Assembly (NCBI GenBank): GCA_902494515.1
Contig: CABUTS010000063.1
Location: 1 to 16,843, forward strand
DNA: 16,843 nt
From: an uncultured Muribaculaceae bacterium
GTDB taxonomy: Bacteria > Bacteroidota > Bacteroidia > Bacteroidales > Muribaculaceae
Direction: 5' to 3'
The position numbers and the translations under genes were made by a program. The notes beneath the pieces are model-generated. The model saw only the letters and a list, made by a program, of their open reading frames with translations, was not told the origin of the DNA and ran no database searches. Positions 6,888 through 14,295 of the stretch are shown here, in pieces; the first letter of the stretch is position 1, and each line of letters starts with the position of its first letter.

Positions 6888-8171
6888 ATGCTCGCACCAC
6901 TGGCGGAGCGCATGCGCCCCAAGACATTAGACGATTATATTGGCCAGGGCCATCTCGTGGCTCCCGGAGCTGTCATCCGACGGATGATCGACTCCGGGAA
7001 CGTCAGTTCGTTTATCCTCTGGGGGCCTCCGGGGGTAGGGAAGACCACCCTCGCGCGGATTATCGCCAACACCACTGATTCCCCCTTCTACACTCTCTCG
7101 GCTGTCAGCTCCGGGGTCAAGGAGGTGCGCGAGGTTATCCAGCGGTGCAAAAGCGATGCCGAGAGTATGTTCTCCAAAGGACGCCCGATTCTGTTCATCG
7201 ACGAAATCCACCGCTTCAGCAAGTCGCAGCAAGACAGCCTGTTGGGCGCCGTTGAGAACGGCACAGTGACCCTTATCGGCGCCACCACCGAGAACCCCTC
7301 GTTCGAGGTGATCCGTCCGCTGCTGTCGCGGGCGCAGGTGTATACGCTCAAGCCCCTCGAAGCCCCTGAGCTTCAGACACTTCTCGACCGCGCCATCACC
7401 CGCGACGAAATCCTGAGCCGCCGCGGAGTGAAAGTGGAGGAGACCGCGGCCCTGTTCCGCTTCTCGGGGGGCGACGCCCGCAAGCTCCTGAACATCCTCG
7501 ACCTCCTGGAGCAGTCGACGGCCGTGAATCAGCCGCTGATTATCAGCGACAAAACGGTCATCGACCGCCTGCAGGAGAATCCCGCGGCCTACGACAAACA
7601 GGGGGATATGCACTACGACATCATCTCGGCGTTTATCAAGAGCGTCCGCGGCAGCGACCCCGACGCCGCCATCTACTGGCTGGCGCGGATGATTGCCGGG
7701 GGTGAGGATCCCGAGTTCATCGCCCGCCGGCTCGTGATTCTCGCCGCCGAAGATATCGGCCTGGCAAACCCCAACGCGCTGCTGCTCGCCAACACCACCT
7801 ACGACGTTATCCGAAAAATCGGGATGCCCGAAGGACGGATACCGCTGGCCGAGTGTGTGGTATATCTCGCGACGTCGGCCAAGAGCAACTCCGCATATAT
7901 GGCCATCGACGCCGCCTTAGCGGAGGTCCGCAGGTCGGGCGACCTGCCTGTGCCGCTGCATATCCGCAACGCGCCGACGTCGCTGATGAAGAACCTCGGC
8001 TACGGCGCAAACTATATATATCCCCACGATTATCCCGGGAACTTCGCTCCGCAGCAGTATCTCCCTGACGCACTGCGCGGCACCGCTTTCTGGCACCCAT
8101 GCGTCAACCCGGCCGAGGAGCGGGCCTCGCAGTTGCAGGCCTTGCGCTGGGGCACAAAACGGGAGTCGTAG
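6888..8171 (+). CDS. rarA: Replication-associated recombination protein A (RarA/MgsA), AAA+ ATPase
   Basis: 427 residues, close to the usual family length. RarA is a clamp-loader-like AAA+ ATPase acting at stalled replication forks and gaps in the cytoplasm. Visible motifs are the N-terminal PLAERMRPKTLDDYIGQ box, Walker A GPPGVGKTT (46-54), Walker B ILFIDEIHRF (101-110), sensor 1 GATTENPSFE (131-140), the arginine-finger segment LLSRAQ (145-150), and sensor 2 GGDARKLLN (194-202). The C-terminal MgsA-type domain follows with IISAFIKSVRGSDPDAAIYW, VILAAEDIGLANPNAL and GYGANYIYPHDYPG. It has its own promoter and is flanked by long or repeat-bearing intergenic DNA, so it is probably monocistronic. 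Nothing is missing or frameshifted. This is a conserved housekeeping gene; the call is very sure. Confidence 0.97.
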   Translation: MLAPLAERMRPKTLDDYIGQGHLVAPGAVIRRMIDSGNVSSFILWGPPGVGKTTLARIIANTTDSPFYTLSAVSSGVKEVREVIQRCKSDAESMFSKGRPILFIDEIHRFSKSQQDSLLGAVENGTVTLIGATTENPSFEVIRPLLSRAQVYTLKPLEAPELQTLLDRAITRDEILSRRGVKVEETAALFRFSGGDARKLLNILDLLEQSTAVNQPLIISDKTVIDRLQENPAAYDKQGDMHYDIISAFIKSVRGSDPDAAIYWLARMIAGGEDPEFIARRLVILAAEDIGLANPNALLLANTTYDVIRKIGMPEGRIPLAECVVYLATSAKSNSAYMAIDAALAEVRRSGDLPVPLHIRNAPTSLMKNLGYGANYIYPHDYPGNFAPQQYLPDALRGTAFWHPCVNPAEERASQLQALRWGTKRES

Positions 8172-8284
8172 GCCGGACGGTTACGGTTGTGTTACAAAAG
8201 CGTATAAATTCGTCGGTGTAAAAACGTTGCGTTCCAAAGGGCCTGATATACAAGCTTTAATGTAATAAATTGAAGCGGATTTGT

Positions 8285-8321
8285 TTTCAAACTATTGAAA
8301 TATGCAATTTAACCGTTGCAT
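8285..8321. repeat. Two adjacent short inverted repeats
   Basis: TTTCAA/TTGAAA (8285-8290 and 8295-8300, 4-nt spacer) is immediately followed by ATGCAA/TTGCAT (8302-8307 and 8316-8321, 8-nt spacer). Both have perfect 6-bp arms and lie about 90 bp upstream of the candidate -33 element. They may be regulator sites or chance symmetry in AT-rich DNA. Confidence 0.35.
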
Positions 8322-8411
8322 AAAAATGAAAATATAATACATATTTTGGTGATTAAGGTGCTATAATATAAAGTCGAATTTAAAGATTTTTTTAAAATTT
8401 TTCGGAATTTG

Positions 8412-8443
8412 TTTGGCAGTCTGATTTTTTATAATTTACTTTG
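8412..8443 (+). promoter_or_regulatory. Candidate promoter of the propeller-like sorting-domain gene
   Basis: TTTG (8412-8415), a 20-bp gap, then TTACTTTG (8436-8443), one mismatch from TAnnTTTG. Transcription would begin near 8447, leaving a leader of about 130 nt that contains the 34-bp palindrome. Confidence 0.45.
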
Positions 8444-8513
8444 AGCAGAAATTCAAAGGTCAAGCACTGATGGATTCTTTTTATTCATAACAATATTCAT
8501 CTATATCAAGTCA

Positions 8514-8547
8514 CTCTATAATAATATTATATAATAAGATTATAGAG
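8514..8547. repeat. 34-bp near-perfect AT-rich palindrome upstream of an exported-protein gene
   Basis: Outer arms CTCTATAAT (8514-8522) and ATTATAGAG (8539-8547) are perfect over 9 bp. The centre TATTATATAATA (8525-8536) is itself palindromic, with two mismatched pairs between, so 15 of 17 pairs match. It ends 29 bp before the ATG at 8577. It could be an operator or an A/U-only mRNA hairpin near the translation start. Confidence 0.7.
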
Positions 8548-8576
8548 AATTGATTCATCACTAACACATTTTTTGC

Positions 8577-10289
8577 ATGAAAAAATCTTTACTCCTCCTT
8601 TCAATGGCTGCAATGGTTGTCGGCGTCTCTGCGCAGCAACCCAAAGAGCCTCAGTTCCTGGGTGGTCTGGCCATCCAGAATGTTTCGCCCAACGGTAAAT
8701 GGGCAGCATCGGAAGCCGACGGTGTCGTGGTTCTGATCAACACCGAAACCGGCGCCACGACCGAGTTCATCGGCGATGGCTACACCGAGTATTTCAACCT
8801 CGGTCTCGGCAATGCCCTCAGCAACGACGGCGTGCTCTGCGCTGCTCAGGATATGGACGGCAACGGCTCGTATTACGACGGCGAGTGGAAATATCTCCCC
8901 ACTCCTGAAGGTTCCAAATCGGCCAATGCTCACAGCATCACCCCCGACGGCAGCCGTATCTGCGGTAACCTCGGCCTGCATGAGATGACCTACGACGACG
9001 TCACGATGGTTGTTCCCGCAGTCTGGGAACGTCAGGCCGACGGCACTTACGGCGAATGTGTTGTCCTGCCCCATCCCTCTCTGGACCTCTTCGGCCGTGC
9101 TCCCCAGTATATCACCGCTATCTGCATCAGCGATGACGGCCGCACAGTTGTCGGCCAGATTCAGGACTGCCGCGGTATGTATCTCTATCCTATCGTTTAT
9201 AAGCAGGCTGCCGACGGCGAATGGAGCTACTCGCTTCCCACCGAGGCTCTTTTCAACCCCAATCACGTTGAAGTTCCTGTTTGGCCCGGAGAATCTCCCG
9301 ACCGTCCCGCAGCAACTTCTTACATGACCGAGGAGAAGAAAGCTGAATATGAGGCAGCCGTACAGGCCTGGCTCGCCGCCGGCGATTACAGCCAGCCCTA
9401 TCCTCAGGACACTGATTATCTGACCGAAGAGCAGCTTGCCGAGTACAATGCCGCCATGGCTGAATATCAGGCCGTCATGGAGGTTTGGGAAGAGCAGTCT
9501 TCAAATTATTATATCGCTTATCAGGAAATCGTGGATGCTTCTCCTAACTTCCAGTTCAACCAGGTAGGTCTGTCGGCCGACGGCTCGAAGTTCGGTATGA
9601 CCGTCGTTACTACGGTAGAGGACCCGATGGCCTGGATGGGATGGTCTGAAGTCAACCATGTCTGGATTATCAACGCCGATGGCGAGGAGATTGTCAAATA
9701 TGAAGACAAGGAACTCTCTGTGAAGGCTTGGGTAGGCGACTACCTCACTGCTGTGGAGGTTGACGAGATGACCAACGCTTTCAACGGCTATCTGCTGAAG
9801 GACGGTGTGACCACCAGCCTCTATGACTTCCTCTGCGCAAAGGGCGACGACATCAAGGAATGGGTTGACCTCAACATGACCCACGAAGTCGAGGTTTACG
9901 ACTACGAAAACGATCAGCTTGTATACGAGAGCGTCATGGCAACCGGCCTGCCCATTGCATCGCGCGACTGGGACGTGGTTGCTTCCTGGACCTATGTAAG
10001 CTGGGAATCCGAATACTACGTTGAATCCTACCTCTTCGACTTCCGCAATCAGGGCGGTATCGGCTCCGTTGCAATGGATAAGAAAGAGCAGGTTCGCTTC
10101 GATGCCGACGGCAACCTGAGCGTAGGCGACGGCGTTGTTTCCGTAGCAGTTTACGACCTGAGCGGTGTATGCGTTAAGAGCGTCAGCAACCCCAGCTCTT
10201 CGGTAGCTCTGGATGCTGCTAACGGTGTATATATCGTCAAGGCTGTTTACGCCGACGGCAGTGAATCTGTCGTAAAGGCCGTTAAATAA
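8577..10289 (+). CDS. Secreted propeller-like protein with C-terminal sorting domain
   Basis: 570 residues. The signal peptide MKKSLLLLSMAAMVVGVSAQ has a Ser-Ala-Gln cleavage site. The body has propeller-like strands with recurring S/T-x-DG or PNG turns: VSPNGKWAASE (about 37-47), ITPDGSRICG, ISDDGRTVVGQI and LSADGSKFGM, similar to HAF/WD40-like repeats. A helical Ala/Glu/Tyr-rich stretch at 249-312 interrupts this and is an internal duplication of 32 residues (YMTEE... at 249 and YLTEE... at 281). The C-terminus, from about 510 (VAVYDLSGVCVKSV ... GVYIVKAVYADG ... VKAVK), is a type A sorting domain as used by type IX secretion. It is therefore expected on the surface or outside the cell. The function is not recognised. 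A strong hairpin follows it, so it is probably a separate transcript from the thioredoxin operon. Confidence 0.8.
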   Translation: MKKSLLLLSMAAMVVGVSAQQPKEPQFLGGLAIQNVSPNGKWAASEADGVVVLINTETGATTEFIGDGYTEYFNLGLGNALSNDGVLCAAQDMDGNGSYYDGEWKYLPTPEGSKSANAHSITPDGSRICGNLGLHEMTYDDVTMVVPAVWERQADGTYGECVVLPHPSLDLFGRAPQYITAICISDDGRTVVGQIQDCRGMYLYPIVYKQAADGEWSYSLPTEALFNPNHVEVPVWPGESPDRPAATSYMTEEKKAEYEAAVQAWLAAGDYSQPYPQDTDYLTEEQLAEYNAAMAEYQAVMEVWEEQSSNYYIAYQEIVDASPNFQFNQVGLSADGSKFGMTVVTTVEDPMAWMGWSEVNHVWIINADGEEIVKYEDKELSVKAWVGDYLTAVEVDEMTNAFNGYLLKDGVTTSLYDFLCAKGDDIKEWVDLNMTHEVEVYDYENDQLVYESVMATGLPIASRDWDVVASWTYVSWESEYYVESYLFDFRNQGGIGSVAMDKKEQVRFDADGNLSVGDGVVSVAVYDLSGVCVKSVSNPSSSVALDAANGVYIVKAVYADGSESVVKAVK

Positions 10290-10303
10290 TAACATTACAC
10301 AGA

Positions 10304-10349
10304 GTCAGGTTCACCGCAATGGCCCTCCGGGCCGCTGCGGCGAACTGAC
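10304..10349 (+). terminator. Long stem-loop downstream of the propeller-like gene
   Basis: Pairs in order: GTCA/TGAC, GTTC/GAAC, CCGCA/TGCGG and GGCCC/GGGCC around a 3-nt loop, with one bulged G, one A-C mismatch and a small internal loop, giving an 18-bp interrupted stem over 46 nt. It begins 15 nt past the stop codon. The following sequence (TGCTTATTTCA) is only weakly T-rich, so termination or 3'-end protection are both possible. Confidence 0.55.
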
Positions 10350-10364
10350 TGCTTATTTCAGGAT

Positions 10365-10410
10365 GGTCGGCCGACCGGCTGAATACAGTCAGATCTGAAT
10401 ACAGTTAAAT
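10365..10410 (+). repeat. 12-bp palindrome and 16-bp direct repeat before the thioredoxin gene
   Basis: GGTCGGCCGACC (10365-10376) is a perfect palindrome. It is followed by two 16-bp units, 10379-10394 and 10395-10410, both starting CTGAATACAGT and each ending in AT. The second unit ends 3 nt before the ATG at 10414, so the duplication covers the ribosome-binding region. No clear -33/-7 promoter pair was found here. Confidence 0.55.
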
Positions 10411-10413
10411 CAG

Positions 10414-10926
10414 ATGAAAAAAATGAAACGTATCCTATTTTCGCTGCTGGGAGTTATGGCGCTGCTGCTGAGCGCTCCCCGGGTATCGGCGCAGCTGCCG
10501 TCGGTTCAGCTCAAGGACATTTACGGGAAGACCGTCAACACCGCCGAGATTGCCAAAGACGGCAAGCCAGTGATTATCAGCTTCTTCGCTACATGGTGCA
10601 AACCCTGCATGCGCGAACTGAAAGCAATCGCCGAGCTATATCCCGACTGGCAGGATGAAACCGGTGTAAAGATGTACATCGTCAGCATCGACGATGCCCA
10701 GAACTCCGCCAAGGTCCGTCCGCTGGTCGAAGGCGAAGGCTGGGAGTATGAGACCCTGCTCGATCCCAACAGCGAATTCTTCAAATCCCTCGGGCTTCAG
10801 ATGGTGCCTCACGTAATGGTACTTGACGGCAAGGGGAATGTTGTAATGTCGCACCAGGGCTACACCGACGGTTCGGAACATGAACTGATCGACACAATCC
10901 GTAATCTCGGCAACGAAAAGAAATGA
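10414..10926 (+). CDS. TlpA/ResA-like periplasmic thioredoxin family protein
   Basis: 170 residues: a signal peptide or membrane anchor (MKKMKRILFSLLGVMALLLS, then APRVSAQ) followed by a TlpA-type thioredoxin domain. The redox site is WCKPC (Cys62, Cys65) after FFAT, and the cis-proline lies in MVPHV (Pro132). The predicted role is thiol-disulfide exchange in the periplasm; whether it reduces or oxidises cannot be told from sequence. Its stop overlaps the start of the DUF6029 barrel gene by 4 nt (ATGA), implying translational coupling, and an Omp28-type lipoprotein follows. The partner proteins in this operon carry their own CxxC or Cys pairs, making them candidate substrates. Confident on fold and export, not on partner. 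Confidence 0.9.
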   Translation: MKKMKRILFSLLGVMALLLSAPRVSAQLPSVQLKDIYGKTVNTAEIAKDGKPVIISFFATWCKPCMRELKAIAELYPDWQDETGVKMYIVSIDDAQNSAKVRPLVEGEGWEYETLLDPNSEFFKSLGLQMVPHVMVLDGKGNVVMSHQGYTDGSEHELIDTIRNLGNEKK

Positions 10927-12590
10927 ATTTCAAGCATCTGCTCCCGACAATGGCCATGATGTCTCTGACGGCCATTGGCGCTTCGGCTATAAACATCGGC
11001 GGTGACGACGGCGTGGCGCTCCACGGCAGCGTCCAGGCCGATGTGCTTTTTCCCGAAGAGGACAAAGCCATCAACACCGGCACTTACGACCACGATGTTC
11101 TCTTCAACTCCTACGCCGATCTGAACCTTATCAGCAAGTACTTCGATGCCGGCGCCCGTCTGGAATTCATGAAATGGCCTCTCCCGGGCTATGAAAAGGA
11201 TTTCGACGGCTGGGGTGTGCCCCACTTTTATGCCAAGGGGCGTTTCAAGGGGATCGAGCTGACAGCCGGCGACTTCTACGAACAGTTCGGCAGCGGGTTC
11301 ATCCTGCGCACCTACGAGGAGCGTTCGCTCGGCATCGACAACGCCCTGCGCGGCGGTCGACTGCGCGTCACTTCCCTCCCGGGAGTCCGCTTCACAGCCC
11401 TCGGAGGCGTTCAGCGTCGTTACTGGGACTGGAAATCATCTTCGCAGGTCTATGGCGCCGACATTGAGCTGACCCTCAGCGACCTCTTCAAAAAGTTGAG
11501 CGACAAGAACCTGACATGGTCCTTCGGGGCATCATACGTGCTCAAGCGCGAAACCACTCCCGGCCAGACAATCCCGGGTGTGGACTACCGCCTGAACGTG
11601 CCGAAGAATGTCAGCGCTTTCGACCTCCGCTCGCAGATCCGCAAGGGCAATTTCTCGCTCCTCGGGGAATTCGCCTGGAAAGGGCAGGACCCTTCGTTCG
11701 ACAATGACTACACTTACGGCAAGGGGACGGCTGTGATGCTCAGCGCTTCCTGGTCAAAGAAGGGTGTTAGCGCCCTTTTCCAGGCCAAACGAAGCGAGAA
11801 CATGGCTTTCCGCAGCCAGCGCATGATGTCGGGAACCTCCTGTTTCATCAACAATATGCCGGCGTTCGCATATCTTCACACCTACGCGCTGCCGGCGCTC
11901 TACCCCTACGCCACCCAGGCTGCTCCCGGCGAGTGGGCGTTCCAGGGTAATTTCGCCTACACCTTCCCCCGCCACACGGCAATCGGCGGCAAGTACGGCA
12001 CCAAGGTGAAGCTGAATTTCAGCTACATCCGCGGTCTCGACAAGACGTATCCCGACCCGCTGCTCGGCACTACCATCATCGGCACCGACGGCCCCAAGGC
12101 TTCGTTCTTCGGGATGGGAGAGGCATATTACCACGACGTGAACCTGCAAATCGAAAAGAAGTGGTCGCAGAGCGTGACCCAGAACTTCATGTACATGAAC
12201 CAGATGTACAACAAGACCATCATCGAGGGCCACGGGGGACGCATCCACTCCAACATCTTCGTGCTGGACACCAAATGGAAAATCGACCGCCGCTTCACTC
12301 TCCGCAATGAACTTCAGTATCTTACGACTCCCGACGACCAGAAGGACTGGCTTTACGGGCTGCTCGAGCTTTCGATTGCTCCTTACGTGATGGTTACGGT
12401 CAGCGATATGTGGAACTGCGGTGACACCGATACCCACTACTATAATTTCGGCGTGGCGGGCAACTATCGCTCGAACCGCCTGCTGGTAAGCTACGGCCGC
12501 ACCCGCGAAGGCTTCAACTGCTCCGGTGGTGTATGCCGCCGAGTTCCCGCCACCCGTGGTTTCCAGCTTTCCTACGCCTATACATTCTAA
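10923..12590 (+). CDS. DUF6029 family outer-membrane beta-barrel protein
   Basis: 555 residues. The signal peptide (MNFKHLLPTMAMMSLTAIGASA) is followed by alternating hydrophobic/polar strands throughout, and the chain ends SYAYTF with a terminal Phe, as in outer-membrane barrels. Characteristic pieces are VALHGSVQADVLFPE near the start, the central ITDGDFYEQFGSG-like segment (here LTAGDFYEQFGSGFILRTY), SLGIDNALRGGRLR, and a C-terminal CSGGVCRRVPATRGF that contains a Cys pair (CSGGVC). These fit DUF6029, a Bacteroidetes-only family of unknown function. Start ATG lies within the stop of the thioredoxin gene (ATGA), so translation should be coupled. The Omp28-type lipoprotein starts 13 bp downstream. 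The conserved C-terminal Cys pair next to a thioredoxin gene suggests redox dependence during assembly; inference only. Confidence 0.82.
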   Translation: MNFKHLLPTMAMMSLTAIGASAINIGGDDGVALHGSVQADVLFPEEDKAINTGTYDHDVLFNSYADLNLISKYFDAGARLEFMKWPLPGYEKDFDGWGVPHFYAKGRFKGIELTAGDFYEQFGSGFILRTYEERSLGIDNALRGGRLRVTSLPGVRFTALGGVQRRYWDWKSSSQVYGADIELTLSDLFKKLSDKNLTWSFGASYVLKRETTPGQTIPGVDYRLNVPKNVSAFDLRSQIRKGNFSLLGEFAWKGQDPSFDNDYTYGKGTAVMLSASWSKKGVSALFQAKRSENMAFRSQRMMSGTSCFINNMPAFAYLHTYALPALYPYATQAAPGEWAFQGNFAYTFPRHTAIGGKYGTKVKLNFSYIRGLDKTYPDPLLGTTIIGTDGPKASFFGMGEAYYHDVNLQIEKKWSQSVTQNFMYMNQMYNKTIIEGHGGRIHSNIFVLDTKWKIDRRFTLRNELQYLTTPDDQKDWLYGLLELSIAPYVMVTVSDMWNCGDTDTHYYNFGVAGNYRSNRLLVSYGRTREGFNCSGGVCRRVPATRGFQLSYAYTF

Positions 12591-12603
12591 GACATTTCTC
12601 TCT

Positions 12604-13449
12604 ATGAAGAATAATATATTTATTCCGATTCTTTCAGCACTTCTCCTTCTGGTGACGGGCTCATGTTCCGACATCAGCGAGGATGAGCGCTTTATCGTTA
12701 TTGACAGCGTAGCCCCGCAGCGGGCCGTACTGCTCGAGGACTTCACCGGGCAGGATTGCCCGAACTGTCCGTCGGCACATGTCGTAATCGACGGTCTGGT
12801 ATCGCAGTATGGCGATGCAGTGATTCCTGTGGCAATCCACGCCGGCAGTATGGCAATCTCCTGCACAGCCCGCCGGCCTGGCCTGATGCAGCCCGAGGGG
12901 AACACCTACAACGACCGTTACGGCATCGACGAATGGCCCAAGGGCATTGTCAACGGCAACAGCGGACGCCTGAATCCCGACGAATGGAGCGACGCCGTGC
13001 GCTCTGCCGTCCAGCTCCCCGCCTCGCTGGGCATCGAGCTGACAGCCACGGTAGGGGAGATCTCTGATGACAACCCCGGCGTGATTTCTGTGGACTGCAA
13101 GCTCCGCCCCTCGGCCGATATTCAGGGCGTGCTGTCGGTCTGGGTTCTTGAAGACGGCATCGTGGCCCGTCAGCGCGACATCGACCGCGGTCTGATTTCC
13201 GACTATGTTCACAACCATGTCTATCGCGCCGCTGTCAACGGCGTCGAAGGGGAGAACGTAACCCTGCAGGCCAACGTCCACAAGGACCTGACCTACACCA
13301 TCCCGGTGCGCGTCACCGAGAAGGAGACATGGAATGTCGCCAACCTCTCCATTGTGGCTTTCGTACGTCAGGCTGACGGCGGCGTCGCTCAGGCAGCCCG
13401 CTGCAAGGTCCTTCAGACCGGTTCTGATGACGCTGCTCCGGAGAAGTGA
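12604..13449 (+). CDS. Omp28-related lipoprotein with CPNC thioredoxin-like motif
   Basis: 281 residues from ATG 12604. This start gives a lipoprotein signal (MKNNIFIPILSALLLLVTGS followed by Cys21), whereas an upstream in-frame ATG at 12526 lies inside the barrel gene and was rejected. After a short linker comes VLLEDFTGQDCPNCPSAH (Cys52, Cys55), the Omp28 hallmark, then VIPVAIHAG, YGIDEWPKGIVNG and a C-terminal beta domain with VSVWVLEDGIVARQ and HNHVYRAA. This matches Omp28-type proteins of Bacteroidetes, known as outer-membrane-associated lipoproteins with a thioredoxin-like core. It is the third gene of the tight operon with the TlpA-like and DUF6029 genes; a terminator-like hairpin overlaps its stop. 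Role proposed: receiving or passing electrons at the envelope, unproven. Confidence 0.85.
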   Translation: MKNNIFIPILSALLLLVTGSCSDISEDERFIVIDSVAPQRAVLLEDFTGQDCPNCPSAHVVIDGLVSQYGDAVIPVAIHAGSMAISCTARRPGLMQPEGNTYNDRYGIDEWPKGIVNGNSGRLNPDEWSDAVRSAVQLPASLGIELTATVGEISDDNPGVISVDCKLRPSADIQGVLSVWVLEDGIVARQRDIDRGLISDYVHNHVYRAAVNGVEGENVTLQANVHKDLTYTIPVRVTEKETWNVANLSIVAFVRQADGGVAQAARCKVLQTGSDDAAPEK

Positions 13450-13494
13450 ACCTTCTGGCCGGCGGACGCCTTCTGGCGTTCACCTTCGGCTTTT
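13443..13494 (+). terminator. Terminator-like hairpin overlapping the Omp28 lipoprotein stop
   Basis: GAAGTGAAC (13443-13451) pairs with GTTCACCTTC (13478-13487) with one bulged C; an alternative inner hairpin is ACGCC/GGCGT (13466-13470, 13475-13479). GGCTTTT follows at 13488-13494. The stem includes the stop codon at 13447-13449. A short T-tract and overlap with translation make it a moderate candidate. Confidence 0.45.
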
Positions 13495-13508
13495 AAATCA
13501 CTGTAAAC

Positions 13509-13522
13509 TATAAGATCTTATA
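13509..13522. repeat. 14-bp perfect palindrome before the small sorting-domain gene
   Basis: TATAAGATCTTATA is perfectly symmetric and ends 13 bp before the ATG at 13536. It resembles in position and composition the AT palindrome ahead of the gene at 8577. No -33/-7 promoter pair is evident nearby, so it may act on mRNA or as a protein site. Confidence 0.5.
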
Positions 13523-13535
13523 ATATCAGTTAATT

Positions 13536-14219
13536 ATGAAGAGATTTTTACTAATGCTCTCGGCAGCCGCAGCCCTCACGGCTCAGGCTGTGACACTCAC
13601 CTTCTCGGTCAACGGTCAGAAGGTAACACCCGGCAGTACGGTCTACTTCGCCGATTATTTTGCCGAGGAATACGAAACCGGCGTCTGGGACATTGAAATG
13701 GCTCCGGAAGTTTCCATCGAAAGCGACTTCTTCACCAACAAGGTGACTGTGACCGCTCAGTGTACTTCGGGCGACGCCATCCAGATGTGTGCCGGCGGCG
13801 CCTGCGAGAAGGGTGAGACCGTTGTCAAGGAGAACCTCACTCTCCGCAAGGGGAGCCCCCTCGACCTCCAGTTTGAATATCTCAACGGCGAATATGAAGG
13901 CGCTACCGTTCCCGACGTCACCACCAAGTTCACTGCTGTCAACGGCACTGACGCTCCCGTGGAATTCACGCTCGTCATGGGTCCCTCGGCAGCCGGTATC
14001 GAGTCGGTGGCAGTCAGCAAGCCGGCCGTGAAGGTTGTTCGCGGCGGAATCTCCTATAACTGCCCGAAGGCCGCTGCTTTCGCTCTTTACAGCATCACCG
14101 GTCAGCAGGTTATGTCCGGCACCCTCTCGGGTCAGGGCATTGTCAGCACCGCGTCGCTCCCCGCCGGTATCTATATCTTTACCGCAGGTACAGTCTCCGG
14201 CAAGATTGTCGTGAAATAA
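13536..14219 (+). CDS. Small secreted protein with cysteine cluster and C-terminal sorting domain
   Basis: 227 residues. The signal peptide MKRFLLMLSAAAALTAQA is followed by a beta-rich domain of about 130 residues (VTLTFSVNGQKVTPGSTVYF onward). It holds a cysteine cluster, Cys76, Cys85 and Cys90, within QCTSGDAIQMCAGGAC. A sorting domain follows from about residue 155 (GIESVAV, then ALYSITGQQV, LPAGIYIFTAG and final KIVVK), with one more Cys at 176. It is expected to be exported to the surface or medium by type IX-like secretion. The N-terminal domain is not recognised; a single immunoglobulin-like beta-sandwich is plausible. It lies between two Omp28-type genes with CxxC motifs, so a disulfide in the cysteine cluster could be the target of that machinery; this is inference. 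Gene is certain, function unknown. Confidence 0.78.
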   Translation: MKRFLLMLSAAAALTAQAVTLTFSVNGQKVTPGSTVYFADYFAEEYETGVWDIEMAPEVSIESDFFTNKVTVTAQCTSGDAIQMCAGGACEKGETVVKENLTLRKGSPLDLQFEYLNGEYEGATVPDVTTKFTAVNGTDAPVEFTLVMGPSAAGIESVAVSKPAVKVVRGGISYNCPKAAAFALYSITGQQVMSGTLSGQGIVSTASLPAGIYIFTAGTVSGKIVVK

Positions 14220-14220
14220 A

Positions 14221-14245
14221 GTCCCTGAAAGTGAATCGCAGGGAT
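14221..14245 (+). terminator. Short hairpin just after the small sorting-domain gene
   Basis: GTCCCTG (14221-14227) pairs with CAGGGAT (14239-14245), 7 bp with one G-U pair, loop 11 nt, starting 1 nt past the stop codon. No T-tract follows, so attenuation or 3'-end stabilisation is more likely than full termination; the next gene starts 50 bp on. Confidence 0.35.
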
Positions 14246-14295
14246 GTCCCTCTCCAATGCAATATCCGTATTCAGAATCCACAAAATCCAATTAT

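Larger units (their letters stand above)
8172..8576. other. AT-rich 405-bp intergenic region between rarA and the propeller-like gene
   Basis: No convincing coding frame on either strand. It is far more AT-rich than its neighbours from about 8240 on. It holds two adjacent inverted repeats (8285-8300, 8302-8321), a candidate promoter (8412-8443) and a 34-bp AT palindrome (8514-8547). No good intrinsic terminator for rarA was found in the first 80 bp. Confidence 0.6.

Noticed and set aside
8172..8576. Hidden small RNA gene or small coding gene in the AT-rich region
   Set aside because: Inverted repeats are present, but no promoter-hairpin-T-tract unit nor plausible short reading frame with a start signal could be assembled.
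12526..12603. Upstream extension of the Omp28 lipoprotein start
   Set aside because: The extra 26 residues lie in the DUF6029 coding region and would destroy the lipoprotein signal; ATG 12604 is preferred.
11754..12905. 383-codon open frame on the minus strand
   Set aside because: It crosses the end of the DUF6029 gene and the start of the Omp28 lipoprotein gene, both well supported on the other strand; no recognisable domain.
14257..14295. Upstream extension of the large Omp28-type gene
   Set aside because: It adds 13 polar residues ahead of a standard signal peptide; ATG 14296 is preferred.
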